The notes under the pieces are model-generated. The model was not told the origin of the DNA and ran no database searches. It worked only from the letters and a program-made list of their open reading frames with translations. Positions 48,724 through 58,598 of a stretch of 64,000 bases of DNA are shown here, in pieces (position 1 is the first letter of the stretch; each line of letters opens with the position of its first letter). Position numbers and translations under genes: made by a program. Source of the stretch: Collinsella sp. (GTDB taxonomy: Bacteria > Actinomycetota > Coriobacteriia > Coriobacteriales > Coriobacteriaceae); assembly GCA_019414045.1 (NCBI GenBank), contig DXMW01000032.1, forward strand, positions 94,776-158,775, in the 5' to 3' direction.

Positions 48724-50406
48724 CTACTTGCGACGAAGCAGCGCCGAGACCTCGGGCATCTTAAGGACGACGGCAAGGCCAAAGGTAACAACAAGCGAGG
48801 CGACACCCGCAACGCAAACGTAGCCAAGAGTAATCAGAATCGAGCCGCCAAGTGCCCCGACAAAGTGTTCAAGCGCCCACATGACGCCGGCGCCTGCGGC
48901 AGCACCTAGGCCACCGAGCAAAAGGCCAAAGAAACCGCCATGTAGGATAGATTTGACCTGAAGGCCACACAGGCGACGACGCAGCCACCACAGCGAACAG
49001 CCGACCAAGATCACGTAGTCGACGACATACGAAAGCGCGATTGCCGGCATACCGAAGCCCAGCACAACGCCAAACAGCAGAACCGAGCCGGCCTGGCCGA
49101 TGGCGGAATACAGGCAATAGCGGCTATAGGGCTTCATGTCGAGCAAGGCAGAGAAGCTCTTCTGCATCAACACGACCACGCCGTAGAGCGGCAGCGAGAG
49201 TGCCAGGTAGACAAGGTACTCGGACACCAGCGCCACGCCGGATTCATCGAACTTGCCGGCACAGTAGATCATGTTGAGCGGACGTGCGAAGACAATCAGG
49301 TACAGTGCGAACGGAATCAGGAAGAACAGCATCTGGGCGACGCCACTCGAAATGCCCGTGCGAACGCTGTCGTAATCCTTCTCCTGTGCGTCATGAGAGA
49401 GCTCGGTATAGAGCGCCGTCGAAAGCGAGGCGGCAATCAGCGCGTAGGGCAGCGTGTACCACAGGCGCGCATAGGCGATGACGGAAGGACCCGTCTCGGG
49501 CTGGACCACCAGCGCGGCAGCGTTGGTGATAGAAGTCGAGACAAACATGCACACCGTGGCGAGCAGCGTCGGGATACCGAGCGCAATCGTCTGGCGCAGC
49601 GCGGGGTCCTTAAAGTCGATATGGATATGGGGATGCACGCCGTGCTTGCCAAGCGCGGGAATCTGACATGCCATCTGAACAAAGACACCGAGGGTCGTAC
49701 CGGCCGCAATCAAGATGATGCCGGCACGTTCGCCAAACTGTGCGGACACGGGCGCAAAACCCATAAAGCTCGCAATGACGATCACATTGTTGAGGACCGG
49801 GGCAAACGTCGACCAGAAGTAGTCGCGGTGTGCGTTGAGAACGCCCGAGAACACCGAGCCCAAACCATAAAACAGAATCTGGATGGCAAAGAAACGGAAC
49901 ATGAACGCAGCGGTATCCATGCTGCCGCCGTCACCCGAAAGGAACGATTGCGTCCAGATAAAGCCCGGGGCGAACACGGTCCCCAGCAACGAAATGCCAC
50001 CCAGCACCAAAAGCAGAATGCCGAGCAGGTTGCCCACGTACTCGTTCGAGGCCTCGCGACCCTGCTCACGCCTCACGCCCATGTACACGGGCAAAAACGC
50101 CGTCACGAGCATGCCGCCCATCACGAGTTCGTAGAGCATATTGGGCAGGTTGTTGGCGACCTGATAGGAGGACGAGAGTAGCGACATGCCGATAGCGGCC
50201 GCCATTGCCCACGTGCGGATAAAACCGGTGACGCGAGACACGATGGTCAGGATGGTCATAAGCCCGGCGGAACGACCAACCGTGGAGTAGTCCGACGAGC
50301 CCATGTCGTCAGTGTCATCTCGCGACGAAGAAGCTTCGGATGAGGGTGTCTGAGGCGCAGATTCTTTTGCAAAATGAGCTCCGCGCTTCAATTCTTCCTG
50401 CGGCAT
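48724..50406 (-). CDS. murJ: Lipid II flippase MurJ (MviN family)
   Basis: Moves the peptidoglycan precursor lipid II across the membrane. 560 residues with a charged N-terminal tail of about 45 residues, then 14 predicted TM helices. MVF motifs: SRVTGFIRTWAMAAAIG, YQVANNLPNMLYELVMGGML and FLPVY. ATG 50406 is 3 nt after the ybaK stop with AGGAC upstream. Confidence 0.93.
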   Translation of the reverse strand: MPQEELKRGAHFAKESAPQTPSSEASSSRDDTDDMGSSDYSTVGRSAGLMTILTIVSRVTGFIRTWAMAAAIGMSLLSSSYQVANNLPNMLYELVMGGMLVTAFLPVYMGVRREQGREASNEYVGNLLGILLLVLGGISLLGTVFAPGFIWTQSFLSGDGGSMDTAAFMFRFFAIQILFYGLGSVFSGVLNAHRDYFWSTFAPVLNNVIVIASFMGFAPVSAQFGERAGIILIAAGTTLGVFVQMACQIPALGKHGVHPHIHIDFKDPALRQTIALGIPTLLATVCMFVSTSITNAAALVVQPETGPSVIAYARLWYTLPYALIAASLSTALYTELSHDAQEKDYDSVRTGISSGVAQMLFFLIPFALYLIVFARPLNMIYCAGKFDESGVALVSEYLVYLALSLPLYGVVVLMQKSFSALLDMKPYSRYCLYSAIGQAGSVLLFGVVLGFGMPAIALSYVVDYVILVGCSLWWLRRRLCGLQVKSILHGGFFGLLLGGLGAAAGAGVMWALEHFVGALGGSILITLGYVCVAGVASLVVTFGLAVVLKMPEVSALLRRK

Positions 50407-50409
50407 CGC

Positions 50410-50910
50410 TCAGTCCTCTCTCGTAATCGCGGCAACCGTCGCCCCGCAAAATGCAATTAAATCATCGGGTGCAAGCTCGAGCTGATAACCACGCTTGCCT
50501 CCCGAAATAAAAATGGTATCCCAAAGGACACACGTCTCATCAATGAGCGTCCGGTAGCGTTTTTTCATACCGACCGGGCTGCAGCCGCCGCGAACGTAGC
50601 CAGTCGCCGCAAGCAAATCCTTCACATGCATCATGGCCAAGGACTTCTCCCCCGCGGCACGCGCGGCGGACTTTAGATCGAGCTCGTCGGCAACAGGGAT
50701 GCAGCACACGACATAGTCGTTGGACGGTGTCACACAGACCAAAGTCTTAAATCCTTGACCGGGCTCCTCGCCAAGCTGCTCCGAAATCGCGACCCCCAGG
50801 CCCACCGACTCATCGCCATCGTCTTCGTACGTATGTAGAACATAGGAAATGCCGGCGCTTTCCAGCTCGCGCATCGCATTGGTTTTTGGCGTCTTTACAG
50901 CCTTTGCCAT
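50410..50910 (-). CDS. ybaK: YbaK/EbsC-family aminoacyl-tRNA deacylase
   Basis: 166 residues from ATG 50910 (AAAGGA 8 nt upstream). Family features: the central VVCCIPVADELDLKS segment, GYVRGGCSPVGMKK, and C-terminal ISGGKRGYQLELAPDDL. YbaK proteins hydrolyse Cys-tRNA(Pro) made in error by prolyl-tRNA synthetase. It sits between uvrA and murJ; a hairpin (50992-51022) lies upstream. Confidence 0.92.
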   Translation of the reverse strand: MAKAVKTPKTNAMRELESAGISYVLHTYEDDGDESVGLGVAISEQLGEEPGQGFKTLVCVTPSNDYVVCCIPVADELDLKSAARAAGEKSLAMMHVKDLLAATGYVRGGCSPVGMKKRYRTLIDETCVLWDTIFISGGKRGYQLELAPDDLIAFCGATVAAITRED

Positions 50911-50991
50911 GACATATCCTTTCCCTCGCATTCGGACGTAAGGATTAAGTATATGTCCAATTCGGCTGCATACGTCACTTCGGCACAGCAA

Positions 50992-51022
50992 GCGCCATCG
51001 AATCACAAGGAGTCGATGGCGC
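50992..51022 (-). terminator. Hairpin after uvrA
   Basis: A perfect 10-bp stem GCGCCATCGA/TCGATGGCGC (50992-51001 with 51013-51022). The minus-strand side has only TT, so it is probably a partial terminator between uvrA and ybaK. Confidence 0.6.
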
Positions 51023-51042
51023 CCATAAACTGAATCGCCTAT

Positions 51043-53922
51043 TTATTGAGCATCAAGTTGAGCCTGGCGCTCCCGGTCACGCCTGAGCAACGGCGCCAAA
51101 AACTTGCCCGTATAACTCTGCGGACAGTCCGCAACCTGCTCCGGTGTACCCGAAACCACGACGGTTCCGCCGCCGTTACCGCCCTCGGGACCCATATCGA
51201 TCAGGCGGTCGGCAACCTTGATGACATCAAGGTTGTGTTCAATCACCAGCACCGTGTTGCCCGCATCGACCAAGCGCTGCAGCACATCGAGCAGCTGGCG
51301 GACGTCCTCAAAATGAAGGCCGGTCGTCGGCTCGTCCAAAATATAGAACGTCTTGCCCGTCTGGCGTCGATGAAGCTCCTTGGCGAGCTTCACACGCTGC
51401 GCCTCGCCGCCCGAAAGCGTCGTGGCGGGCTGGCCCAGGCTCACGTAGCCTAAGCCCACATCGTACAGCGTCTGGAGCTTGCGCTTAATCTGCGGGATAT
51501 TCCCAAAGAAAGCCAGCGCCTCGGTGACGCTCATGTCGAGCACGTCCGAGATGGTCTTGCCACGGTAGGTGACCTCGAGTGTCTCGCGGTTGTAGCGTTT
51601 ACCGCCGCAAACTTCGCAGGGAACGTAGATATCGGGAAGGAAGTGCATCTCGATCTTGATCTGCCCGTCGCCCTTGCACGCCTCACAGCGCCCGCCACTC
51701 ACATTAAAGGAGAAACGACCCGGCGAGTAGCCGCGCGCCTTCGACTCCGGCGTACTCGCAAACAGCGCGCGAAGATCATCCCACAGGCCGATATAGGTAG
51801 CAGGGTTGGAACGCGGCGTGCGGCCAATCGGCGACTGGTCGATATCGATAACCTTATCGATACACTCGATGCCCTCGATTTTCTTATACGGACCCACAGG
51901 GCGCGTCGAGCGGTGAATGGCATTCGTAAGGGCAGGCGCAATGGTGTCGGTAACCAGAGAGCTCTTGCCCGATCCCGACACGCCGGTAACAACCGTAAGC
52001 GTACCAAACTCGATCTTGGCGGTAACGTTTTTGAGGTTGTTGGCTCGAGCGCCCGTAATTTTAAGGCAGCCGCGACCGGGCTTGCGCCGTTCATCAGGCA
52101 CCCGGATCATTCGTTTGCCGGTCAGGTAAGCGCCCGTCATCGACTCAGGACACGCCATGATATCGGCAGGCGTTCCCGCCGCGACTACGTGCCCGCCGTT
52201 GACGCCGGCGCCGGGCCCCATGTCGATCACGTAGTCGGCGGCACGGATTGTATCCTCGTCGTGTTCGACGACGATAACGGTATTGCCGATATCGCGCAGG
52301 CGCTCGAGCGTCTTGATCAGGCGCTCGTTGTCACGCTGATGAAGACCGATCGAGGGCTCGTCCAGAATATAGAGCACGCCCATGAGACCCGCGCCGATCT
52401 GCGTTGCCAGTCGAATACGTTGTGCCTCGCCACCGGAAAGCGTCGCCGAGGCACGATCGAGCGTCAGATAGTCGAGTCCAACATCGACCAGAAAACGCAA
52501 GCGCTCCAGGATTTCCTTGACGATACGGCCGCCGATAAACTGTTGGCGCTCGGTGAGTTCCAGGCCCTCAAAAAACTCGAGCGATTCACGGCACGACAGG
52601 CAACAAACCTCGTAAATGGACTTGCCGCCCACGGTGACGGCGAGCATCTCAGGGCGCAAACGAGCGCCGTGGCAGCTCGAGCACGGCTCCTCGCGAATGT
52701 ACTTCTCCAGGCGCGCCTTGGTGTTCTCGTTCGTCGTCTCGGTATAGCGTTCGTATAGGATGTTGCGAACGCCCGAAAACTTGGTATCCCACTGGCTGCG
52801 ACGTCCGTCGAGCTTTTGGTAGTCGACCGAGATCTTCGTATCGCCCAGGCCATCCAAGAATGCACGACGCACGCGAGGGGGCAAGTCCTCCCACGGCGTA
52901 TTGGTGCTCACCTTAAAGTGTTTGCAGACCGCAGCAAAAATCTGCGGATAGTAGTTCGAGTTGCCAAACAGGCTACCAAAGACTCCGTCGGCAATGGACT
53001 TCGAGGGGTCCTCGATCAACGCCTCGGCATCAACGGTTTTCTTAAAGCCCAGGCCGTCGCACTCAGGACATGCGCCATAGGGAGCGTTGAACGAAAAATC
53101 ACGCGGCTGAAGATCGTCAATGGAGTGACCATGCTCCGGGCACGCCAAGGCCAACGAATACTCCAGCAGCTCGCCCTCGGTCCCCTCGGGAGCATCACGA
53201 TCGGGCAGCATGTACACGTTTACATTGCCGTGAGCCAGCGCGGTCGCCTGCTCAACAGACTCGGCGATACGGCCCAGAGAGTTCTCACGGATCACGATGC
53301 GATCGACTACGACCTCGATATCGTGCTTGAACTTCTTGTCCAGATCGATCGAATCGTCGAGCGAGCGCACTTCACCGTCGACACGCACGCGGCTAAAGCC
53401 CTCGGCGCGAAGGTCCTCAAACAGTTTGGTGTACTCGCCTTTTCGCCCGCGCACCACCGGTGCCAGCACAAACGCGCGGCGGCCCTCCCCCGCCGCCAAG
53501 ACCTTGTCGGCAACCTGGTCGGTCGTCTGACGCTCAATGACGCGGCCGCATTCGGGACAGTGCGGGGTGCCCACACGGGCGAACAGCAGGCGCAGATAGT
53601 CATAAATCTCGGTTACGGTGCCAACCGTCGAGCGAGGGTTTTTAGACGTCGTCTTTTGGTCGATCGACACCGCCGGCGAAAGGCCGTCGATTGAATCCAA
53701 GTCGGGTTTGTCCATCTGGCCCAAGAACTGGCGCGCATAGCTCGAAAGGCTCTCGACGTATCGACGCTGGCCCTCGGCATAGATAGTGTCAAATGCCAGC
53801 GAACTCTTGCCCGAGCCAGAAAGACCGGTAATGACCACGAGTTGGTCGCGCGGAATGGAAACATCGATATCACGGAGGTTGTGCTCACGAGCGCCACGAA
53901 TAACGATAGAAGAATCAGACAT
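51043..53922 (-). CDS. uvrA: Excinuclease ABC subunit A
   Basis: DNA-damage recognition ATPase. 959 residues from ATG 53922 (AAGGAG 5-6 nt upstream). Two ABC ATPase modules: Walker A GLSGSGKSSL and GVSGSGKSSL, with two LSGGEAQR signatures. Zinc-binding Cys pairs: CPECGRV, CSSCHGARL, CEACKGDGQ and CEVCGGKRY. An SOS-type box (53984-53997) lies 62 nt upstream, fitting damage-induced expression. ybaK, murJ and uvrC follow on the same strand. Confidence 0.97.
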   Translation of the reverse strand: MSDSSIVIRGAREHNLRDIDVSIPRDQLVVITGLSGSGKSSLAFDTIYAEGQRRYVESLSSYARQFLGQMDKPDLDSIDGLSPAVSIDQKTTSKNPRSTVGTVTEIYDYLRLLFARVGTPHCPECGRVIERQTTDQVADKVLAAGEGRRAFVLAPVVRGRKGEYTKLFEDLRAEGFSRVRVDGEVRSLDDSIDLDKKFKHDIEVVVDRIVIRENSLGRIAESVEQATALAHGNVNVYMLPDRDAPEGTEGELLEYSLALACPEHGHSIDDLQPRDFSFNAPYGACPECDGLGFKKTVDAEALIEDPSKSIADGVFGSLFGNSNYYPQIFAAVCKHFKVSTNTPWEDLPPRVRRAFLDGLGDTKISVDYQKLDGRRSQWDTKFSGVRNILYERYTETTNENTKARLEKYIREEPCSSCHGARLRPEMLAVTVGGKSIYEVCCLSCRESLEFFEGLELTERQQFIGGRIVKEILERLRFLVDVGLDYLTLDRASATLSGGEAQRIRLATQIGAGLMGVLYILDEPSIGLHQRDNERLIKTLERLRDIGNTVIVVEHDEDTIRAADYVIDMGPGAGVNGGHVVAAGTPADIMACPESMTGAYLTGKRMIRVPDERRKPGRGCLKITGARANNLKNVTAKIEFGTLTVVTGVSGSGKSSLVTDTIAPALTNAIHRSTRPVGPYKKIEGIECIDKVIDIDQSPIGRTPRSNPATYIGLWDDLRALFASTPESKARGYSPGRFSFNVSGGRCEACKGDGQIKIEMHFLPDIYVPCEVCGGKRYNRETLEVTYRGKTISDVLDMSVTEALAFFGNIPQIKRKLQTLYDVGLGYVSLGQPATTLSGGEAQRVKLAKELHRRQTGKTFYILDEPTTGLHFEDVRQLLDVLQRLVDAGNTVLVIEHNLDVIKVADRLIDMGPEGGNGGGTVVVSGTPEQVADCPQSYTGKFLAPLLRRDRERQAQLDAQ

Positions 53923-53983
53923 GGAAGCTCCTTGCCTCCTATTGCATCGAATCATACTGTCGATGAGTTTAGCGCACTCGACG

Positions 53984-53997
53984 CGCACAGATGTTCG
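53984..53997 (-). promoter_or_regulatory. SOS (LexA) box before uvrA
   Basis: On the minus strand CGAACATCTGTGCG matches the Gram-positive/actinobacterial LexA palindrome CGAAC-N4-GTTCG at 12 of 14 positions. A -10 like TAAACT follows about 17 nt downstream. Confidence 0.6.
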
Positions 53998-54115
53998 TAA
54001 TACAAGATTCGCAGACCTTTAGCTTTGCGTATCGGGCGCTTTGTTTCTCGAAATGCCGTGGAAAGGTTACAGTAATCTAATACTGAACTTAATTTGCCGT
54101 AACAGAGGAACGTCC

Positions 54116-56269
54116 ATGACCGAAGATATCCCCCTTGAAATCACTTCGAGCGACATGGCCAATCTGCCCATATTCATCGCCGTCCTTATCGTGGCCATCG
54201 TCGTGGTGCGTGTATATTTTTCAATCAAACACAATGAAAAGCCGCCCATTGCCCGCGTCTTTTGGTGCGCGACGCTCCTCATCCCGCTCGGCATGGTAGC
54301 TGCATGGATTACGAATCAATTGCTCGTAAATGAGGACAATTCCCTATGGGTCCTTTCTTATTCGGCGCTCGGTGCTACCGCCGTCATACTTCTTGTCGAG
54401 CCCTTGGTTTCGGGACTTATCGACCAAACCGATCTTGCGACGGGAACGGTTGCCTGTATTTGCCGTGACATCCTTGTCATCGCCGCTGTTTCAGCGCTCT
54501 CGTTCGTTTCACTCGAAATTGCCTGTAACGAAACGTTCTATCGCATTCCCGCCAACTCATTCGGGTTTTCCGTCGGGCTGCTCGCGACGGTTCTGCTCTC
54601 CCTTTATTTGCTGGGACAGCGTCATGGAGGCGTCATGGCCCTCGTGCCCGTCGCCTGTTGCATCCTTGGCATTGCCGAGCACTTCGTCATAACGTTTAAA
54701 GGCGAGGCCATCCTGCCAAGCGATATCTTGGCCCTTGGCATCGCAATGGAAGTGAGCGAGGGATACGAGTTTACCTTTACCGCCGGAATCGTAACCTCTC
54801 TAGCCCTGCTGGAGATTTCCCTAGGGCTTCTTTCGCTTATCCGACCGAGAAAGCTCCGTACGCCCACCCATGTCTTCCCCGCAATCGCCGCTAACCTCTG
54901 CGCTTTTCTGCTAGTGACCGTTATGGGGCTCTCGGGCTTTTCCAGCATCGACTTGGAGCAGGCGCTGAATTTTGGATTTGACCGTTGGCAGCCCATCACC
55001 ACGTATGCGTCTCAGGGTTTTATCACTTCGTTCACCGAAATGGTCAACGAGTTGCCCATTGAGAAGCCCGAAGACTATACGCCCGATGAGGCGCAGAGCA
55101 TCGAGCAGGAGCTCTCCGCCACCTACGACAGCACGTATGGCTCGAGCGAGCAGCGCGCGGCGGCCGTTGCCCAGTTCAATGAAATCAAGCCGACGATTGT
55201 TGCCGTCATGAACGAGAGTTTTAGCGACCTTTCGTGCTTTGAGCAGCTCCAGGCGGCCGGGTACACCGGCCCCGCATTCTACAACTCGCTTCCCGACACA
55301 CTTGTTCGCGGCACCATGCTCGCTTCGGTCGCCGGTGGCGGAACGGCGAACTCCGAATTCGAATTTTTGACCGGAGCGACAACGGCCTTTGTCGGATTAG
55401 GCAAAATCCCCTATCAGCTATATCAGATGAATGGTGTCAACAGTCTGGCAAAGGACCTTAAGGAGCTTGGGTATACCGCTACCGCTATGCACCCGCAAAA
55501 CCCCGTCAACTACCATCGAGATAAAATCTATCAGCAGCTGGGCTTTGGAGACTTTCTTTCGATCGGCGATTTCGAAGGTGCGCCCTGTTACCATACCGGC
55601 GTATGCGACTACGCCACCTATGACAAGATACTCGACCTGCTGAGGACCGACGACGCTCCGCAGTTCATCTTCGATGTCACGATGCAAAACCATGGCGGAT
55701 ACGATGTCGGCACCGTTCCCGCCGAAGAGCTGACAAACTATTGGGTCGAGGGAGCCAGCGAGGGCGCCAATAGCGCGCTCAACACCTATCTCACCTGCAT
55801 CAACGCATCCGACCGGGACCTCGAGTACTTTATCAACGAGCTCCGCAATATCGGCAGACCGGTTGTCCTTGTCTTTTTTGGCGACCATCAGCCGAGCGCC
55901 GCAACGACTCTCAACGACGAGCTGTACCCTCAGGAAGATACGGCAAGCCACGCTTTCCGTATCTATCAGTCGACATATTTCGTCTGGGCTAACTATGAAA
56001 TCGCCGGCAATACCGAGCTCAACGTCTACGACACCGTCGGGGCAAACGAGATTGCAGCCATTACCCTTAATAAGATCGGCGCCCCGCTCACCGACTATCA
56101 AAAGGCTCTGCTTGCAACAAGGTCAGATGTGCCCACCATCAATGTCGCCGGCTACCTTGGTGCCGACGGGCTGCGCTACGACTTGGAATCTGAAGACAGC
56201 CCATACGCCTCGACGATCGACAAGCTGCAGCGCATGCAATACCTCGAGTTCGCCAGCAAAGTTCAGTAA
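54116..56269 (+). CDS. LTA-synthase-like membrane sulfatase (phosphoglycerol transferase)
   Basis: 717 residues from ATG 54116 (AGAGGA 6-7 nt upstream). The first about 275 residues hold six or more TM helices; the remainder is an extracytoplasmic sulfatase-fold domain. Key residues: metal-binding Glu367 in VMNESFSD, nucleophile Thr410 in AGGGTANSEFEFLTG, and the FFGDHQPS metal motif near residue 590. This is the pattern of LtaS-type enzymes that transfer glycerol-phosphate or similar groups to glycolipids or cell-wall polymers. In actinobacteria the product is less certain. Transcribed divergently from uvrA. Confidence 0.88.
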   Translation: MTEDIPLEITSSDMANLPIFIAVLIVAIVVVRVYFSIKHNEKPPIARVFWCATLLIPLGMVAAWITNQLLVNEDNSLWVLSYSALGATAVILLVEPLVSGLIDQTDLATGTVACICRDILVIAAVSALSFVSLEIACNETFYRIPANSFGFSVGLLATVLLSLYLLGQRHGGVMALVPVACCILGIAEHFVITFKGEAILPSDILALGIAMEVSEGYEFTFTAGIVTSLALLEISLGLLSLIRPRKLRTPTHVFPAIAANLCAFLLVTVMGLSGFSSIDLEQALNFGFDRWQPITTYASQGFITSFTEMVNELPIEKPEDYTPDEAQSIEQELSATYDSTYGSSEQRAAAVAQFNEIKPTIVAVMNESFSDLSCFEQLQAAGYTGPAFYNSLPDTLVRGTMLASVAGGGTANSEFEFLTGATTAFVGLGKIPYQLYQMNGVNSLAKDLKELGYTATAMHPQNPVNYHRDKIYQQLGFGDFLSIGDFEGAPCYHTGVCDYATYDKILDLLRTDDAPQFIFDVTMQNHGGYDVGTVPAEELTNYWVEGASEGANSALNTYLTCINASDRDLEYFINELRNIGRPVVLVFFGDHQPSAATTLNDELYPQEDTASHAFRIYQSTYFVWANYEIAGNTELNVYDTVGANEIAAITLNKIGAPLTDYQKALLATRSDVPTINVAGYLGADGLRYDLESEDSPYASTIDKLQRMQYLEFASKVQ

Positions 56270-56283
56270 GCCCGCCCATTCGC

Positions 56284-56318
56284 TTGGGCCCATCGTATTG
56301 CAAGCACGCTCGGCCCAA
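56284..56318 (+). terminator. Hairpin after the LTA-synthase-like gene
   Basis: Stem TTGGGCC/GGCCCAA (56284-56290 with 56312-56318) with a long loop. No T-run, weak evidence. Confidence 0.4.
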
Positions 56319-56329
56319 ATGCATCGTAA

Positions 56330-56359
56330 ATGACTCCCGCTCGCAAACGAGGGTACAAT
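56330..56359 (+). promoter_or_regulatory. Possible mrp promoter
   Basis: -10 TACAAT (56354-56359) and a weak -35 ATGACT (56330-56335) with 18-nt spacing, about 55 nt before the mrp start. Confidence 0.4.
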
Positions 56360-56415
56360 GACGCTCGTGTCACATCACGGGGCCCCGGCCCCAACATATA
56401 ACAAAGGAGTCATAC

Positions 56416-57246
56416 ATGGGTTGCGAGCACGCACAGGCCGCCGGCGGACAAACGTCGCCGTCGCAATTTGAGGAGAATACGCTGTCCGAGGTCAAACGCG
56501 TCATCGCCGTGCTTTCCGGCAAGGGCGGTGTCGGCAAGTCGTTTGTCACCGGTGCCATCGCCACCGAGCTTGCCCGTCACGGCCACAAGGTCGGCGTCCT
56601 CGATGCCGACATCACCGGTCCCTCTATCCCCAAGATGTTCGGTATGAGCGGACGCCACGTCCATGCCCTTGGCAACCTCATGCTGCCTGAAATCTCCGAG
56701 CACGGCGTCAAGGTCATGAGCTCCAACCTTCTGCTCCAAAACGAGACCGACCCCGTCCTTTGGCGCGGTCCGGTCATCGCAGGCGCCATCAGGCAGTTCT
56801 GGAGCGAGACCTCGTGGGGCCCCATCGACTACCTGCTGGTCGACATGCCTCCGGGAACAGGCGACGTCGCACTCACCGTCTTCCAGTCACTGCCCGTCGA
56901 CGGCATCGTCATCGTCACGAGCCCGCAGGATCTGGTCTCGATGATCGTCGCCAAGGCGGTCAACATGGCCGAGAAGATGAACGTCCCCATTCTGGGCATC
57001 GTCGAGAACATGAGCTATATTGAGTGCCCCGACTGCGGCAAGAAGATCGAGGTCTTTGGCAAGAGCAAGCTCCCCGAGGTCGCAGAGCGCTATAACCTCG
57101 ACATCTTGGGCACGCTTCCCATTAATCCGGCACTCGCCGAGGCCTGCGATAAGGGCGAGGTCGAGACCGCGCTGCCCGATGGCATGTTGCCCAAGGCAGT
57201 CTCTGCCGTCGAGGCTATTACCCCGCACGAGACCGACGAGGCCTAA
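56416..57246 (+). CDS. mrp: Mrp/ApbC-family iron-sulfur carrier ATPase
   Basis: 276 residues; ATG 56416 has AAAGGAG 7-8 nt upstream. ParA-like P-loop with deviant Walker A GKGGVGKS near residue 37, DADITGPSIPKMFG, and the Fe-S carrier CxxC in CPDCGKK near residue 203. An N-terminal Cys lies in MGCEH. The family binds and transfers [4Fe-4S] clusters, useful for the many Fe-S enzymes of an anaerobe such as NrdG. The next gene starts immediately after the stop. Confidence 0.94.
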   Translation: MGCEHAQAAGGQTSPSQFEENTLSEVKRVIAVLSGKGGVGKSFVTGAIATELARHGHKVGVLDADITGPSIPKMFGMSGRHVHALGNLMLPEISEHGVKVMSSNLLLQNETDPVLWRGPVIAGAIRQFWSETSWGPIDYLLVDMPPGTGDVALTVFQSLPVDGIVIVTSPQDLVSMIVAKAVNMAEKMNVPILGIVENMSYIECPDCGKKIEVFGKSKLPEVAERYNLDILGTLPINPALAEACDKGEVETALPDGMLPKAVSAVEAITPHETDEA

Positions 57247-58518
57247 GTGAACACGAGCGCCTTCTATGACGTCCTGGTAATCGGCGGCGGGGCTTCAAGC
57301 CTCGCCGCCGCCATTACGGCCGCACGTGCTGGCAAAAGCGTCTGCATCGTTGAGCGCGATGTCGCCTGCGGCCTTAAGCTCCTTGCGACCGGTAACGGCC
57401 GCTGCAACCTCTCCAACGAATCGATTGATCCTCAGCGGTATAACCACCCCGCATTCGTCGAATCTGTCATGGGCCCCCAACCCGAACAAGAGCTTATGGG
57501 CTTCTTCTCCTCGCTGGGCATCATGACAACCTCCGAGGAAGGCCGGCTGTACCCGCGCTCCCTTCGCGCCGAATCGGTGCGCGACGCACTTCTCAATGTT
57601 TGCGACCGCCTGGGTATCACCTTAATCTGCGGAGCCAACGTTGCCTCGGCACACAAAGCTTCCGAAGGCTGGGCACTCCAAATAGACCGTCCAACGCGGG
57701 CGCTCAAGGCAAAAAAGCACGACGACCGAAAATCGGAGCTCCGCTCGCTTCGGAAAGCGCTCGCCGATGTCCCTCGCAAGAACGAGGCCCTGGAGGCACA
57801 TGCCGTAATTATCGCCACGGGTGGCAACCCCACCGGTATCGCCGATACGTTTCGCCTCCCCCTCACTTCGCTGCGCCCCATCCTCTGCCCCGTATCGGCA
57901 ACGGTCGTCGGCGATCGGGCGGCACTCAAGACGTTGGATGGCCTGCGCGTCCGCGCCCGCTTGACGCTCGCCCGCAATCATAATGAGCTCTGGCACGAAG
58001 ACGGTGAAGTCCTGTTTCGAACCTTCGGTATCTCGGGCGTCGCTGTCTTCAACCTCTCCCGTCGTATCCAGCGCGGCGATACGATCCTGCTCGACGTTTT
58101 CCCCGACCTCTCCAAAGACGAGCTGCTCGATATGCTCAACCGGCGCGTTGAGCTGCTCGGCGGCTTTTCGCCCCGCGATCCCCGTTGGCTCGACGGCATG
58201 CTCGCCCCGCAACTCTCCCGCGTCGTCTGCACGGCGTTCGAGCAGTGCCATCCAGGCTCCAACGATGTCATCCACCTGGTCTCGATCCTCAAGCACTTTA
58301 AGTTGCTCGTCGAGGGAACAGCCGAGGAGCGCTCGGCGCAGGTCACGCGTGGTGGCGTATCTGTCGAGAGCATCTCAACACCCAGTCTACGCGCGAGCAG
58401 CGCTGTCGACGCCCCGCTTTACGTCTGCGGCGAAGCGCTCGACATCGACGCCGATTGCGGAGGCTTTAACCTTGCGTGGGCCTGGCTCTCGGGCATTCGC
58501 GCTGCAAGCAGCCTGTAG
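57247..58518 (+). CDS. HI0933/BaiN-like NAD(P)/FAD-dependent oxidoreductase
   Basis: 423 residues from GTG 57247, directly after the mrp stop, so translationally coupled. FAD-binding GGGASSLAAA near the start and the family signature GLKLLATGNGRCNLSN near residue 42. A charged insertion (about 150-185, rich in Lys, Arg, Asp and Glu) separates parts of the FAD domain. The C-terminal DIDADCGGFNLAWAWLSGIRAA closes the flavin site. Substrate unknown; relatives include flavoproteins that reduce unsaturated bile acids or lipids. Confidence 0.85.
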   Translation: MNTSAFYDVLVIGGGASSLAAAITAARAGKSVCIVERDVACGLKLLATGNGRCNLSNESIDPQRYNHPAFVESVMGPQPEQELMGFFSSLGIMTTSEEGRLYPRSLRAESVRDALLNVCDRLGITLICGANVASAHKASEGWALQIDRPTRALKAKKHDDRKSELRSLRKALADVPRKNEALEAHAVIIATGGNPTGIADTFRLPLTSLRPILCPVSATVVGDRAALKTLDGLRVRARLTLARNHNELWHEDGEVLFRTFGISGVAVFNLSRRIQRGDTILLDVFPDLSKDELLDMLNRRVELLGGFSPRDPRWLDGMLAPQLSRVVCTAFEQCHPGSNDVIHLVSILKHFKLLVEGTAEERSAQVTRGGVSVESISTPSLRASSAVDAPLYVCGEALDIDADCGGFNLAWAWLSGIRAASSL

Positions 58519-58528
58519 CCGCGCAGTC

Positions 58529-58572
58529 TATAATCAAAAACGCATTCGGGCCGTCTGGGATACCGGACGGCC
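58529..58572 (+). promoter_or_regulatory. TATAAT and hairpin in front of the second flavoprotein gene
   Basis: A consensus -10 TATAAT (58529-58534) lacks a clear -35. Downstream is a 7-bp stem GGCCGTC/GACGGCC (58549-58555 with 58566-58572) followed by a pyrimidine-rich tail TCTTTCTT, then the ribosome site. This may be an early terminator or attenuator. Confidence 0.4.
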
Positions 58573-58598
58573 TCTTTCTTGCCTCTAAGGAGACCTCG

